From assembly GCF_002860205.1 (NCBI RefSeq), contig NZ_PGVB01000034.1:1-64000 (forward strand): DNA of 64,000 nucleotides, read 5' to 3'. Shown here one piece after another: positions 8,875 to 17,785 of this stretch. The notes beneath the pieces are model-generated. The model made no database searches. It was given only the letters and a program-made list of their open reading frames with translations, and had not been told where the DNA came from. The stretch comes from Bacillus sp. T33-2. GTDB lineage: Bacteria; Bacillota; Bacilli; Bacillales; Cytobacillaceae. The position numbers were made by a program, and so were the translations under genes. Each line of letters opens with the position of its first letter. The first letter of the stretch is position 1.

Positions 8875-11253
8875 ATGCGGAAAAGTAACAATATAGTTAT
8901 TCTGTTTATAACTATTTATATTAGCTTGAATTATATATGGTTATTTCTTGATATTAATGATGAGCTTTTAAGGGGATTGGGCGGGGCACTATTTTCATTG
9001 TGTGCCCCTTTGATAAGTTCGGTTTGTTTATTTGTCGCTTTCTATAAATCGAAAGGATATAACAAATTTTTCTGGTTTTTTGTTTATTCTGGGGTTCAAA
9101 GCTATTTTATCGGAGAAATCCGTTGGACATACGACCAGCTTATCGTAACAAAGCCAGCAACTTTTCCAAGCTGGGCAGACTTATTTTATATGCTGACGAT
9201 GGTTTTTCACTTGATGGCAGTCGCCACTATATTTTATGCGAATAGAAAAAATGTAAACTTTATTCGGTTTTTATATGATGTTTTGATCATCATGATTGTA
9301 GTAACGACATTCAGCTGGCATTTTATTATTCAACCTATATTATCGCAACAAGAAACGTTTAGTTTACATGTAATGGTTTCAGTGGGTTATCCAGTATTGG
9401 GCTTAATCCTTTTTTTCGCAATGGCAAGTCTTTATTTCAGCTCCAGGGATATTCTGCCCAGGAAAATTATTGTGTTAATTTTTGTTGCATGCAGCATTGA
9501 AATTTTAGCTGATTCTGTATTTATTCTTACCTCTTCAAATACATACTTTTTAGGAAGTTTGTTAGACCCGCTATGGTCGTTAGCCCTTCTGCTCTTAGGG
9601 GGAGCCGGAATTTTCGCTCTCGAGGATAGCAAGTTGGAAAAACGCGACTATCATACGGGTAAAGCAAAAAATAAGAGCATGATGTTTCTTGCATTCAGAC
9701 GGTTGTTACCCTATGCAGCAGTCTTACTACTGTTTGTAGCGCAAATCGTGACAAACAAATTAAATAGCTTATCGACCGGATTCTCCATTTCCATTGTTTT
9801 GATTATCGTAAGACAAATATTCACCTTATGGGAGAATGATTCCCTTGTCAAAAAACTTCATAAACTAAATGAAGAATTAGAGCAAAAGGTTTTGGCCCGG
9901 ACCAATGAAGTAACAAGAAAAAATGAAGAATTAGAGCAGATGGTCGCAAGCATTCAATTTTTGGCAAACCATGATGTATTGTGTGACTTGCCCAACCGCC
10001 GTTTTTTTGAAGCGACATTAAACAAAGTTATACAAAGATCGAAAATGACAAATGACAGCTTTGCGCTGCTTTTTTTTGACATGGACCGCTTTAAACTAAT
10101 CAACGATACATATGGCCATACCTTTGGTGATTCATTAATACAAGGATTAGGAGACCGGCTAAAAAATTTCGCTAATGACAAATACTTCATTTCCCGCTTG
10201 GGAGGAGACGAATTTACTATACTATTAGAGAGTGTTGGAAATCGTGGGGAAGTGACTGAAACTGTCCAGACGCTTCAACAAATTTTATCTAAACCTTATA
10301 TAATCGACGGGATTGAAATTAACCTTTCCATCAGTGTTGGGATCTCGCTTTTTCCGTTAAATGGAAAAACTTCGGAAGAACTAATTAAACAGGCTGATAC
10401 AGCCATGTACCTGGCAAAAGAAACTGGAAGAAACAACTTTAAGTTCTATACTTCAACTCTAAAAGATGCCTACACAGCAAAATTAAATATGGAAAACCGC
10501 CTAAGGAAAGCAATTGATATGAACCATTTTACATTGCATTACCAGCCGCAATTAAATATTGAAACAGGTAAGGTCACGTGTGTGGAAGCATTGCTTAGAT
10601 GGGAGGATCCCCACAAGAGGATTATTTCACCCGGTGAGTTTATCCCAATTGCTGAAGAAACTGGCTTAATTCTTCCTATTGGTGAATGGGTGCTTAGCAC
10701 CGCATGTAAACAGATGAGATACTGGAATCATGCGGGGTATCCTGACTTGCGAATTGCAGTTAATATTTCACCAAGACAGTTTCAGCAAAAGAACTTTGTA
10801 GAAATGATCAAAAAGGTGTTAACCGACACCGGATTGAATCCGCAAAACCTAGAGATTGAAATCACTGAGACCCTTGCCATGTATAATATAGAACAAGTTA
10901 TGCAAAAGTTAGAGTCATTAAGAAGGATAGGTGTTCACATTTCGATTGATGATTTTGGCACAGGGCATTCTTCCCTTGCCTATTTAAAGGAATTTCCTAT
11001 CCAAACGTTGAAAATTGCACGCGAATTTATTGTGGATTTCCATGCCCCCGCAAACAAGGCCATTATTACAACTATCATTATGATGGCAAAGAACCTGAAT
11101 TTAAACGTGATTGCAGAGGGAGTAGAAACAGAAGAACAGTTTTCTTTTTTGAAAGCTCATGAATGTAATGAAATTCAGGGTTATTTCTATAGCAAACCAT
11201 TGCCGCACAAAGATTTGGAAAATTTGTTAAATGAAGCATATATCTTAAGCTAA
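8875..11253 (+). CDS. Membrane GGDEF-EAL cyclic-di-GMP protein
   Basis: 792 aa; ATG with GGAGG 8 nt upstream. About eight to ten hydrophobic helices fill residues 1-310, then a coiled-coil linker rich in Glu/Leu (320-355). The GGDEF domain has an intact signature (GGDEF at 443-447), as expected for diguanylate cyclase activity. The EAL domain starts with EALLRW (Glu571) and keeps NISPRQF, EITET, IDDFGTGHSS, AEGVET and the late Gln (NEIQGYFY). One usually conserved residue differs: the LKID motif reads LKIA (Ala715), which may weaken phosphodiesterase activity. The membrane part is probably a sensor of unknown ligand. It is a single gene. Confidence 0.92.
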   Translation: MRKSNNIVILFITIYISLNYIWLFLDINDELLRGLGGALFSLCAPLISSVCLFVAFYKSKGYNKFFWFFVYSGVQSYFIGEIRWTYDQLIVTKPATFPSWADLFYMLTMVFHLMAVATIFYANRKNVNFIRFLYDVLIIMIVVTTFSWHFIIQPILSQQETFSLHVMVSVGYPVLGLILFFAMASLYFSSRDILPRKIIVLIFVACSIEILADSVFILTSSNTYFLGSLLDPLWSLALLLLGGAGIFALEDSKLEKRDYHTGKAKNKSMMFLAFRRLLPYAAVLLLFVAQIVTNKLNSLSTGFSISIVLIIVRQIFTLWENDSLVKKLHKLNEELEQKVLARTNEVTRKNEELEQMVASIQFLANHDVLCDLPNRRFFEATLNKVIQRSKMTNDSFALLFFDMDRFKLINDTYGHTFGDSLIQGLGDRLKNFANDKYFISRLGGDEFTILLESVGNRGEVTETVQTLQQILSKPYIIDGIEINLSISVGISLFPLNGKTSEELIKQADTAMYLAKETGRNNFKFYTSTLKDAYTAKLNMENRLRKAIDMNHFTLHYQPQLNIETGKVTCVEALLRWEDPHKRIISPGEFIPIAEETGLILPIGEWVLSTACKQMRYWNHAGYPDLRIAVNISPRQFQQKNFVEMIKKVLTDTGLNPQNLEIEITETLAMYNIEQVMQKLESLRRIGVHISIDDFGTGHSSLAYLKEFPIQTLKIAREFIVDFHAPANKAIITTIIMMAKNLNLNVIAEGVETEEQFSFLKAHECNEIQGYFYSKPLPHKDLENLLNEAYILS

Positions 11254-11374
11254 GGTAAATTGCTGTGCTGCGAACTAATTAATAATGAAAAGGAGCCCCT
11301 TTCGAGCTCCTATCAGTTTCGTTGCCAGTCTATTACCGGTATATATTGAACGGCTTATTATGCTCTAAAAAACA

Positions 11375-11406
11375 ACAAACAGTTGATTATCCAATCAACT
11401 GTTTGT
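11375..11406 (-). terminator. Terminator of the CheW-MCP unit
   Basis: ACAAACAGTTGAT (11375-11387) pairs perfectly with ATCAACTGTTTGT (11394-11406). Read on the minus strand, a TTTTTT tract follows, 10 bp after the MCP stop codon. Confidence 0.88.
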
Positions 11407-11415
11407 TCCATTTTA

Positions 11416-13101
11416 CTATATTCTGAACTTGTTCATGACTTCCTGAAGGTTCGTCGCCATTTTAGACAGTGCGTTGGCGGAAGCTGTTATTTCCTCCATT
11501 GATGCCAGCTGTTCTTCTGTAGAAGCTGCGACGCCTTGAGAGTGCATCGACGTCTGCTTTGAAATATTGCTCACTTCGGCTACAGTTGCAGTGACCTGTT
11601 CGGCCCCGGCTGCCATTTGTTGAGCCGTCGCTGCCATCTCGTCGATTTGGGAGCTTATATTATCCATCGAATGTAATATGTCATTAAAGCTGGATTGAGT
11701 GTTTTCTACAATTCCAAGGCCTTGCTGTACATCAACTTTCACCTGGTTGATAGAATCAGTCGAACGCACCATATCTGTCTGGATTTCTTTGACCAGCTGT
11801 GAAATCTGGGTTGATGACTGTTGTGATTGTTCGGCAAGTTTCCGCACCTCATCTGCAACTACCGCAAATCCCTTGCCGTGTTCTCCGGCGCGTGCCGCTT
11901 CAATCGCTGCATTTAGTGCCAGCAAATTCGTTTGGTTGGCAATTTCGGTGATCACCTTTGTAATTTCGCCAATTTCCTGGGATCTCTTGTCGAGCAGCTG
12001 CATCACTTCATCACTTACGTCTACCGATTGGTGGATAGCATGAATTTGCTGAACTGTTTGCTCGACATATGCTCCGCCTTGTTTCGCCTTTTCTGACATC
12101 TGTGCGCCTGATTCTGCAATCGATGAAGAGTTGGCTGCCATGTGCTGTATGCCCTGGGTCACTTCTTCTAATGATTTTGCACTTTCTTCCACACTGACAG
12201 TCTGGTTGTCGGCTCCGGTGGCAACCTCCTGAATTGCGGCAGTGATTTGTTCAGTTGCCTTGCTTGTGTGCTCGGCTCCAGCTGTCAGTTGTTCAGATGA
12301 AGCAGCGATTTGCTGAGAGCTGTCATTTACCTCCCGGATCACATCACGCAAGTTATGCTTCATGACATTGAATGAATCGGCCATTTCACCTATTTCATCT
12401 TTGTTCTTGACATTGATATCTTCAATGGAAAGATTTCCCTCAGCTATTTCCTTCGCTGCATCAGCCACTTCTTTAACAGGCCTGGATATAATGCGGCTGA
12501 TATAATAAGAAATTGCCATTCCAGCTAATAATGCCAGGATGGATACTACAATAATAGTGATTTTAAGCTGTGTAGCTTGGTTTGCTGCTTTTGCACTTTC
12601 CGTTGCCAGAACGTCGAGGCACATTTCTTCAAGTTCTTCTGTTTTCGTGGTGAACTCGTTGGCAATCGGAGTTCCCTTTTCTTCAAGAAGTTTGACGTAG
12701 CCGTCTACATTGCCTTGTTTTTTATATTCAAATACTTGCTCGGCAACTTTCCCATACTCTTTATGAAGATGGTCCAGTTCTTTAAGCAGCTGTTGTGCTT
12801 TAGGGTTAACAAGAACGGATTGCAAGTATTCGTTTGGTTTCTCGTAATCTGCCTTCGCTTGATTGAATTCATCAATATGATCTTCATTTCCTGTGGCTAA
12901 ATATCCTCGCACATCCCGCAATTCTTTTGTAGCTAAATATTTCAACTCATTGGAGCTCGTTACCTTTTTAACCTGTTCACTGACTAAAAATGAATATTCC
13001 TTCGTAATAGATGTGACTTGATACAGGCTAATGATCGCGATAGCAATCAACAGAATAAGAATCCCGGCGAATCCGCTATATAGTTTTTTACTGATGTTCA
13101 T
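11416..13101 (-). CDS. Methyl-accepting chemotaxis protein
   Basis: 561 aa. An N-terminal membrane helix (residues 10-30), a roughly 150-residue extracellular four-helix-bundle-type sensor, and a second membrane helix near 180-200 are followed by a HAMP domain and a long methyl-accepting coiled coil. The conserved hairpin tip is readable ([20 protein letters not shown], then [13 protein letters not shown]). GGAGG precedes the ATG. It follows a cheW-like gene by 48 bp on the same strand, so the two probably form one unit coupling a receptor to the CheA kinase. The ligand is unknown. Confidence 0.93.
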   Translation of the reverse strand: MNISKKLYSGFAGILILLIAIAIISLYQVTSITKEYSFLVSEQVKKVTSSNELKYLATKELRDVRGYLATGNEDHIDEFNQAKADYEKPNEYLQSVLVNPKAQQLLKELDHLHKEYGKVAEQVFEYKKQGNVDGYVKLLEEKGTPIANEFTTKTEELEEMCLDVLATESAKAANQATQLKITIIVVSILALLAGMAISYYISRIISRPVKEVADAAKEIAEGNLSIEDINVKNKDEIGEMADSFNVMKHNLRDVIREVNDSSQQIAASSEQLTAGAEHTSKATEQITAAIQEVATGADNQTVSVEESAKSLEEVTQGIQHMAANSSSIAESGAQMSEKAKQGGAYVEQTVQQIHAIHQSVDVSDEVMQLLDKRSQEIGEITKVITEIANQTNLLALNAAIEAARAGEHGKGFAVVADEVRKLAEQSQQSSTQISQLVKEIQTDMVRSTDSINQVKVDVQQGLGIVENTQSSFNDILHSMDNISSQIDEMAATAQQMAAGAEQVTATVAEVSNISKQTSMHSQGVAASTEEQLASMEEITASANALSKMATNLQEVMNKFRI

Positions 13102-13149
13102 TCTTGGCTGCCTCCATTTTATTATCCAAAAGATTTCATTTATTCGTTT

Positions 13150-13644
13150 TTAGACGGGCTCGCCCGTGTGCGCCATCTTAACCCCGTTCAATTCCCCAAT
13201 TTTCGCTCTGATTAAGTCAACGTCATTTAAGGTCAATAGCAATGCTTCCAGATTTAAAATGGTGATAATCCGGCTGTCCTGCATCGCAACTCCTTTAATA
13301 AAATCATTTGCCCCTTTTGCCAATGAATTGACCTCAGCTACATTGTCCGCATCTATGCTGATAATTTCATTCGTTTTCTCAACCATGAATGCGATAATTG
13401 TTTCGTTTGTTTCAACCAGGATATAACGCGTGTGTTCATTCATTTCAATCGCCCGATCATACAAGGCTTTCGACATATCTATAACTGGGACGATCTGGCC
13501 GCGTATGTTAACAATCCCGGATACATATTCCGGCATTTTGGGTACCTTGGACACCTCTGTTATTTTTTCAATGGAAACAATATTATGGATGTTCATCCCA
13601 AAAGTCCCTTTATTAATCTCAAATAAAACAAGCGTTTCTGGCAT
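13150..13644 (-). CDS. cheW: CheW-like chemotaxis adaptor
   Basis: 164 aa with a CheW fold over its whole length: VLFEINKGTFGMNIHNIVSIEKI, then the typical GIVNIRGQIVPVIDM core and a C-terminal ITILNLEALL strand. AAAGGAGA lies 8 nt before the ATG. There is no response-regulator domain, so it is CheW-like, not CheV. It is first in a unit with the MCP 48 bp downstream, suggesting a dedicated receptor-adaptor pair. It may be an accessory copy if the genome also has a cheW in its main flagellar cluster. Confidence 0.88.
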   Translation of the reverse strand: MPETLVLFEINKGTFGMNIHNIVSIEKITEVSKVPKMPEYVSGIVNIRGQIVPVIDMSKALYDRAIEMNEHTRYILVETNETIIAFMVEKTNEIISIDADNVAEVNSLAKGANDFIKGVAMQDSRIITILNLEALLLTLNDVDLIRAKIGELNGVKMAHTGEPV

Positions 13645-13989
13645 TTTTCAATCTCCTTTCAATTGAACGTTCAACGTGAATGTGCTATAAGCTAAAATAT
13701 GATTCATTTGTCCCGTTGCAAAATAATATTTTAGTAAAATAATCCTATCTTTGTTAAATGGATGTGTCCAATTGCGGTAAAACCGGAATATCGTCCATTC
13801 GACAACGTTGGTCGCGCTTACCGAACATAAGTTTTAGCCGTTCAAACATAAAATCAAACAATCTATTAATTTTTTAAGTACCAAAAATTTTATGCAGTGG
13901 TGGTCGGAATGAGATTGAAATGCAGGAATATAATAGATCGTTATTGACAGATTCATTAAGTTGTTTTAATATTAATATAACTAATTCAA

Positions 13990-14108
13990 TAGTCTCCTAA
14001 AGGGGAGTAGCTTTTACAACAAGGTCGTCATTACGGAGGATGAACACTCCCGGCTTTGTTGGCAACGAATGTTGTTAGCAAGACCTTTACTCATCGGGTA
14101 AAGGTCTT
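13990..14108 (+). ncRNA. yybP-ykoY (Mn2+) riboswitch with expression-platform hairpin
   Basis: Family hallmarks are visible: GGGGAGTAGC at 14002-14011, then CCCGGCTTTGTTGGCAACG and GTTAGCAAGACC near 14049-14085. The 5' strand TAAAGG (13998-14003) can close the aptamer by pairing with CCTTTA (14084-14089). The same CCTTTA can instead join the hairpin AAGACCTTTAC (14080-14090) with GTAAAGGTCTT (14098-14108). This readable switch sits before a DedA gene. Known members of this class bind Mn2+ and turn genes on by preventing termination. Confidence 0.88.
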
Positions 14109-14120
14109 TATTTGTTTCCA

Positions 14121-14155
14121 AAACCTTTACCAAATTTGGTAAAGGTTTTTTTATT
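14121..14155 (+). terminator. 28-bp palindromic terminator of the riboswitch leader
   Basis: Positions 14121-14148 are a perfect palindrome (AAACCTTTACCAAA and its complement), followed by TTTTTATTT. It shares the ACCTTTAC/GTAAAGGT core with the hairpin immediately before it. Confidence 0.88.
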
Positions 14156-14189
14156 TAGCATGTAACTAAAGTTTAAAAAGGAGCAGGGG

Positions 14190-14795
14190 ATGGATAATTG
14201 GATCATTGAGACGATTGAACAGTTTGGATATATGGGGATTTTTTTATTAATTACATTGGAAAATCTATTTCCTCCAATCCCATCCGAAGTAATTCTGACG
14301 TTCGGAGGATTTTTGACTACCACCACAACTTTAAGTGTGATTGGAGTCATCACTTTTTCGACATTTGGCTCAGTTGCCGGAGCGGTCGTTTTGTATCGTA
14401 TTGGCATGCTTCTGGACGTCACAAAGCTGGAAAAAATTATTGGGAGCTGGGGCCACATTCTAAGGCTTACTAATAAAGACCTTCATAAAACGAATGCCTG
14501 GTTTTCAAAGTATGGTGCATGGACTGTGTTTTTCTGCCGCTTCATCCCCTTGATCAGAAGCCTTATCTCCATACCAGCCGGAATGGCCCGAATGAATTTT
14601 GGCCTTTTCGTACTGTACACAACGCTTGGAACCCTGATTTGGAATGTTGCACTTGTTAATGTGGGTGCAATGGTCGGGGGATCATGGGACGGCATCGTCG
14701 GGTACATGGACATTTATGCAACTGTGGTTTATGCAGCAGGTGCCTTGCTTCTCGTTTTACTTGCAGTAATGTTCATTAAAAAAAGAAAGAATTAA
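14190..14795 (+). CDS. DedA-family membrane protein
   Basis: 201 aa, ATG with AAGGAG upstream. DedA signatures: LENLFPPIPSEVILTFGGFL near the N-terminus, and FCRFIPLIRSLISIPAGMARM around residues 110-130, with four or more membrane helices. DedA proteins are membrane transporters or scramblases; some move undecaprenyl phosphate. In B. subtilis a DedA protein (YkoX) lies beside the Mn2+-riboswitch gene ykoY. Here the manganese-type riboswitch is directly upstream, so the gene is probably induced by excess Mn2+. The sequence does not show whether the protein itself handles Mn2+. Confidence 0.9.
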   Translation: MDNWIIETIEQFGYMGIFLLITLENLFPPIPSEVILTFGGFLTTTTTLSVIGVITFSTFGSVAGAVVLYRIGMLLDVTKLEKIIGSWGHILRLTNKDLHKTNAWFSKYGAWTVFFCRFIPLIRSLISIPAGMARMNFGLFVLYTTLGTLIWNVALVNVGAMVGGSWDGIVGYMDIYATVVYAAGALLLVLLAVMFIKKRKN

Positions 14796-14887
14796 TCTAA
14801 TTAAGCAGGTGACTGGCGCAATCAATTTAGTAGTTTCTAATATTTTCATGTGCTTTAATAAATATAAATTGGGAGATGAAATTAAAA

Positions 14888-15574
14888 ATGTTGTTCCATC
14901 CTATGGATTTTGTGATTTTTATTGCATTCGGTGTATCCATTTGGGCTCAATTCAGGGTGAAAGGAAATTTTAATAGATGGGCGCAGGTTCCGAGCAGGAC
15001 AGGATATACAGGTGCTGAAGTAGCACGCCGTATCCTTGATGAAAATGGGCTGGGCAATGTCCCGATTCAAGTAGTGCGGGGCATGCTTTCCGACCATTAT
15101 GATCCAGTCAGCCGCGTTGTCCGTCTTTCTGAAGCTGTGTACTATGGCCGCTCTATTGCATCCATTTCAGTAGCTGCCCATGAAGTAGGCCACGCAATCC
15201 AGCATAAACAGTCATACGGTGCTTTGACACTGCGCCACCGGTTGTTTCCGGTTGCGAATATTGCGTCAGGAATTGCCCCGTTTCTATTCCTTGGCGGAAT
15301 GCTGATGCAGCAGCTGTCTCTGATCGGCGTCGGTATTTTATTCTTCTCTGCCGCAGTCGCTTTCCAGTTGATCACACTGCCAGTTGAATTTAATGCGAGC
15401 AGCCGGGCAAGGAATTTGATGCTTGCCCAAGGCCTTCTTTACAACGATGAAGAGCATGGAGTCAAAAAAGTATTGAATGCCGCAGCATTGACATACGTTG
15501 CCGCTGTGTTAATTTCACTATTGGAATTGGTGAAGTTTGTCATGATTTTCTTCCAGGGGAATTCAGAAGAATAA
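14888..15574 (+). CDS. yugP: YugP-like membrane zinc metallopeptidase
   Basis: About 228 aa. I use the ATG at 14888 because the family begins at this point (MLFHPMDF), while the ATG at 14876 touches the GGGAG site. The zinc motif HEVGHAIQH (about residues 102-110) and the distal LPVEFNASSRA segment with its conserved Glu are both present. Two or three membrane helices follow the zinc motif, and the extreme N-terminus is hydrophobic. It belongs to the DUF232/PF04298 zinc peptidase family. The substrate is unknown. The YugS-like gene lies 52 bp downstream, the same pairing as in B. subtilis. Confidence 0.9.
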   Translation: MLFHPMDFVIFIAFGVSIWAQFRVKGNFNRWAQVPSRTGYTGAEVARRILDENGLGNVPIQVVRGMLSDHYDPVSRVVRLSEAVYYGRSIASISVAAHEVGHAIQHKQSYGALTLRHRLFPVANIASGIAPFLFLGGMLMQQLSLIGVGILFFSAAVAFQLITLPVEFNASSRARNLMLAQGLLYNDEEHGVKKVLNAAALTYVAAVLISLLELVKFVMIFFQGNSEE

Positions 15575-15590
15575 TTGTTCTTAAACATTC

Positions 15591-15629
15591 AGGAGGTGAA
15601 CGCCTTACTTTATGTAAGGCAAATATTTG
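15591..15629 (+). promoter_or_regulatory. Split ribosome-binding site with intervening hairpin
   Basis: AGGAGGTGA (15591-15599) is an excellent Shine-Dalgarno sequence but lies 27 nt before the TTG start (15627). Between them GCCTTAC (15602-15608) and GTAAGGC (15614-15620) form a perfect 7-bp stem with a 5-nt loop. Folding it brings the site to about 8 nt from the start. The loop region also contains ATG-TAA, a start codon followed at once by a stop. Confidence 0.6.
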
Positions 15630-16919
15630 GAGATTTTTAATCTGATACTTGTGGCAGTGTTGATCGCTTTGACAGCTTTCTTCGTAGCCACAGAATTTGC
15701 GATTGTCAAGGTGAGAAGTTCAAGGATTGACCACCTTATTGAGGAAAATAAAAGAGGGGCAAAAGCTGCAAAGCATGTGGTCACCCATTTGGACGAATAT
15801 TTATCAGCCTGCCAATTAGGTATTACCGTCACAGCGCTTGGCCTCGGCTGGCTTGGTGAACCGACTGTGGAAAAATTGCTGTATCCAGTTTTTAAAGCAT
15901 GGGAACTAAATGAATCTGTTTCTCACCTGATTTCCTTCGGTATTGCCTTTGTCTTGATTACATTTTTGCACGTGGTAGTCGGGGAACTGGCGCCTAAAAC
16001 AGTCGCAATCCAAAAAGCAGAAGCAGTCACATTATTATTCTCAAAACCAATTATATGGTTCTATAAACTGATGTACCCGTTTATTTGGGTATTAAATGGA
16101 TCTGCCAGATTGCTTGTGGGAGTTTTTGGGCTTAAGCCAGCCTCTGAACACGAGCTAGCCCACTCCGAAGAAGAATTGCGCATCATTCTGTCGGAAAGCT
16201 ATGAGAGCGGGGAAATCAATCAATCAGAGCTGACTTATGTCAATAACATTTTTGAGTTTGATAATCGGGTCGCCAAAGAAATCATGGTCCCGCGTACGGA
16301 AATGGTTACCTTGTCGATTGAAGACAGCAGGCAAGAAATTTTGGAAACGATCCGGCGGGAAAAATATACAAGATACCCCGTTGTAAATGGCGATAAAGAC
16401 CATGTTCTGGGTGTTGCGAATATTAAAGAAATTTTAACGGAAACTATTGTCAGCCCGATCGATGAAGATAAGACTCTGGAAAACTTTATAAATCCAGTGA
16501 TTCGTGTGATCGAAACCATCCCTATACACGATTTGCTTTTAAAAATGCAAAAGGAACGTTCTCATATGGCAATTTTGCATGATGAATACGGTGGAACAGC
16601 AGGTCTTGTAACTGTCGAAGATATTTTGGAGGAAATCGTCGGGGAAATCCGGGACGAATTCGATGCAGATGAAGTTGCTGACATCCGCAAACTGGCTGAA
16701 AACCACTATATCATGAGTGGAAAGGTATTAATTGAAGATGTCAACGATATCCTTGGCATTGCTCTTTCCGAAGAAGATGTCGACACCTTTGCCGGCTGGT
16801 TCCTGTCCCGGCAATATGACGTACAGCCCGGTGACACTCTTAAGATTGAAGGATTTTCATTTACCGTAAAAGAAATGGATGGCCACCAAATATTATTTAT
16901 TGAAGTTAAAAAAGCATAA
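15627..16919 (+). CDS. yugS: YugS-like CNNM/CorC-type membrane protein
   Basis: 430 aa starting at TTG. Residues 1-190 form a CNNM (DUF21) membrane domain ([18 protein letters not shown], then [15 protein letters not shown]). A pair of CBS domains follows at about 210-340 ([27 protein letters not shown]), and a CorC/HlyC C-terminal domain ends the protein ([13 protein letters not shown]). Members are often labelled hemolysin-like but act in divalent cation homeostasis, mainly Mg2+ efflux. The DUF21-CBS-CorC order and length are standard. It follows the YugP homologue. Its start region carries an unusual hairpin between Shine-Dalgarno and start, described separately. Confidence 0.92.
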   Translation: MEIFNLILVAVLIALTAFFVATEFAIVKVRSSRIDHLIEENKRGAKAAKHVVTHLDEYLSACQLGITVTALGLGWLGEPTVEKLLYPVFKAWELNESVSHLISFGIAFVLITFLHVVVGELAPKTVAIQKAEAVTLLFSKPIIWFYKLMYPFIWVLNGSARLLVGVFGLKPASEHELAHSEEELRIILSESYESGEINQSELTYVNNIFEFDNRVAKEIMVPRTEMVTLSIEDSRQEILETIRREKYTRYPVVNGDKDHVLGVANIKEILTETIVSPIDEDKTLENFINPVIRVIETIPIHDLLLKMQKERSHMAILHDEYGGTAGLVTVEDILEEIVGEIRDEFDADEVADIRKLAENHYIMSGKVLIEDVNDILGIALSEEDVDTFAGWFLSRQYDVQPGDTLKIEGFSFTVKEMDGHQILFIEVKKA

Positions 16920-16923
16920 CAAT

Positions 16924-16952
16924 GGGAGAGCCGTTGACCGGGCTCTCCTTTT
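16924..16952 (+). terminator. Terminator after yugS-like gene
   Basis: GGAGAGCC (16925-16932) pairs with GGCTCTCC (16941-16948), followed by TTTTG, a few bases after the stop codon. Confidence 0.88.
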
Positions 16953-16972
16953 GTATTACAGATAATGTATAT

Positions 16973-17785
16973 TTAAAACAGGACCATATTCCCTGTTTCT
17001 TTGGCATGATGTTCTGCTTTTTTGATCAGAAAAAATGATGCCATGAACAGTGTGGCCAGGACCGCCGCAAGAGTAAGCAACTGGCTGGCAAGCTGCCACA
17101 ATCCAGCTCCATTTATAACGAGCTCCCGAAAGATTTCGAGCACATAGGTCAATGGGAAGAAGAAGGCTACTGCTTTTCCCCATAAAGGAAACGCCAGCAC
17201 CGGGATGCGAACGCCTGAGAAAAACTGCATCGGCTCCTCGAAAATAGTGAACAGTATGCCGGCGTCCCTAGAAAATAAAAACACTATATTCAAAAAGCCT
17301 CCCCATACAATCGCTGAGACACTTAATAGCAATAGGGCAACCGGGACATTGAGCCAGTGAATTTGTCCAGCCTGGCCAGTAGCGAACAGCACCAGCAGAG
17401 TGAAGCCGGTAAAAAGCCAAACCGCTTCAAGCAGATTGCCGGCAGCCCTTGCGTACATGATGGTGATCCGGGAGACCGGGGTCAAAAAAATCAGCTCCAA
17501 AGTTCCTGCCTGCCGTTCATAAGACATATTCCAGGCGGACTGGACCAGGCTCCAAAAGAAGATGTATCCAAGGTAGCCGGTAAGTAAAAACAACATAATC
17601 TGGTCAACATCCATATATTGAGATAAGGGACTCGTTTCTGATAAATTGAACGGCTTGAAGGAATAGTAAGATACGACAAATAAAAGTGCCGGCCAGATGA
17701 GCAGGGAAAAGTACACTAGCAGGTTATGAAAGTTATGCTGGTGGCTCTTGACAGCTTCGGCCCATAAAATTGAAAGAGTTCTCAT
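16973..17785 (-). CDS. ABC-2 type transporter permease (distal)
   Basis: 270 aa from the ATG at 17785, which overlaps the upstream ATPase stop as ATGA and has AAAGGAG 8 nt before it; upstream in-frame codons lie inside the ATPase gene. Six membrane helices are apparent, with the ABC-2 pattern ERQAGTLELIFLTPVSR in the first cytoplasmic loop. It is the last gene of a four-gene minus-strand operon: regulator, permease, ATPase, permease. Together they form one exporter with two different permease subunits. The substrate cannot be read; drugs, lipids or peptides are the usual options. Confidence 0.88.
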   Translation of the reverse strand: MRTLSILWAEAVKSHQHNFHNLLVYFSLLIWPALLFVVSYYSFKPFNLSETSPLSQYMDVDQIMLFLLTGYLGYIFFWSLVQSAWNMSYERQAGTLELIFLTPVSRITIMYARAAGNLLEAVWLFTGFTLLVLFATGQAGQIHWLNVPVALLLLSVSAIVWGGFLNIVFLFSRDAGILFTIFEEPMQFFSGVRIPVLAFPLWGKAVAFFFPLTYVLEIFRELVINGAGLWQLASQLLTLAAVLATLFMASFFLIKKAEHHAKETGNMVLF

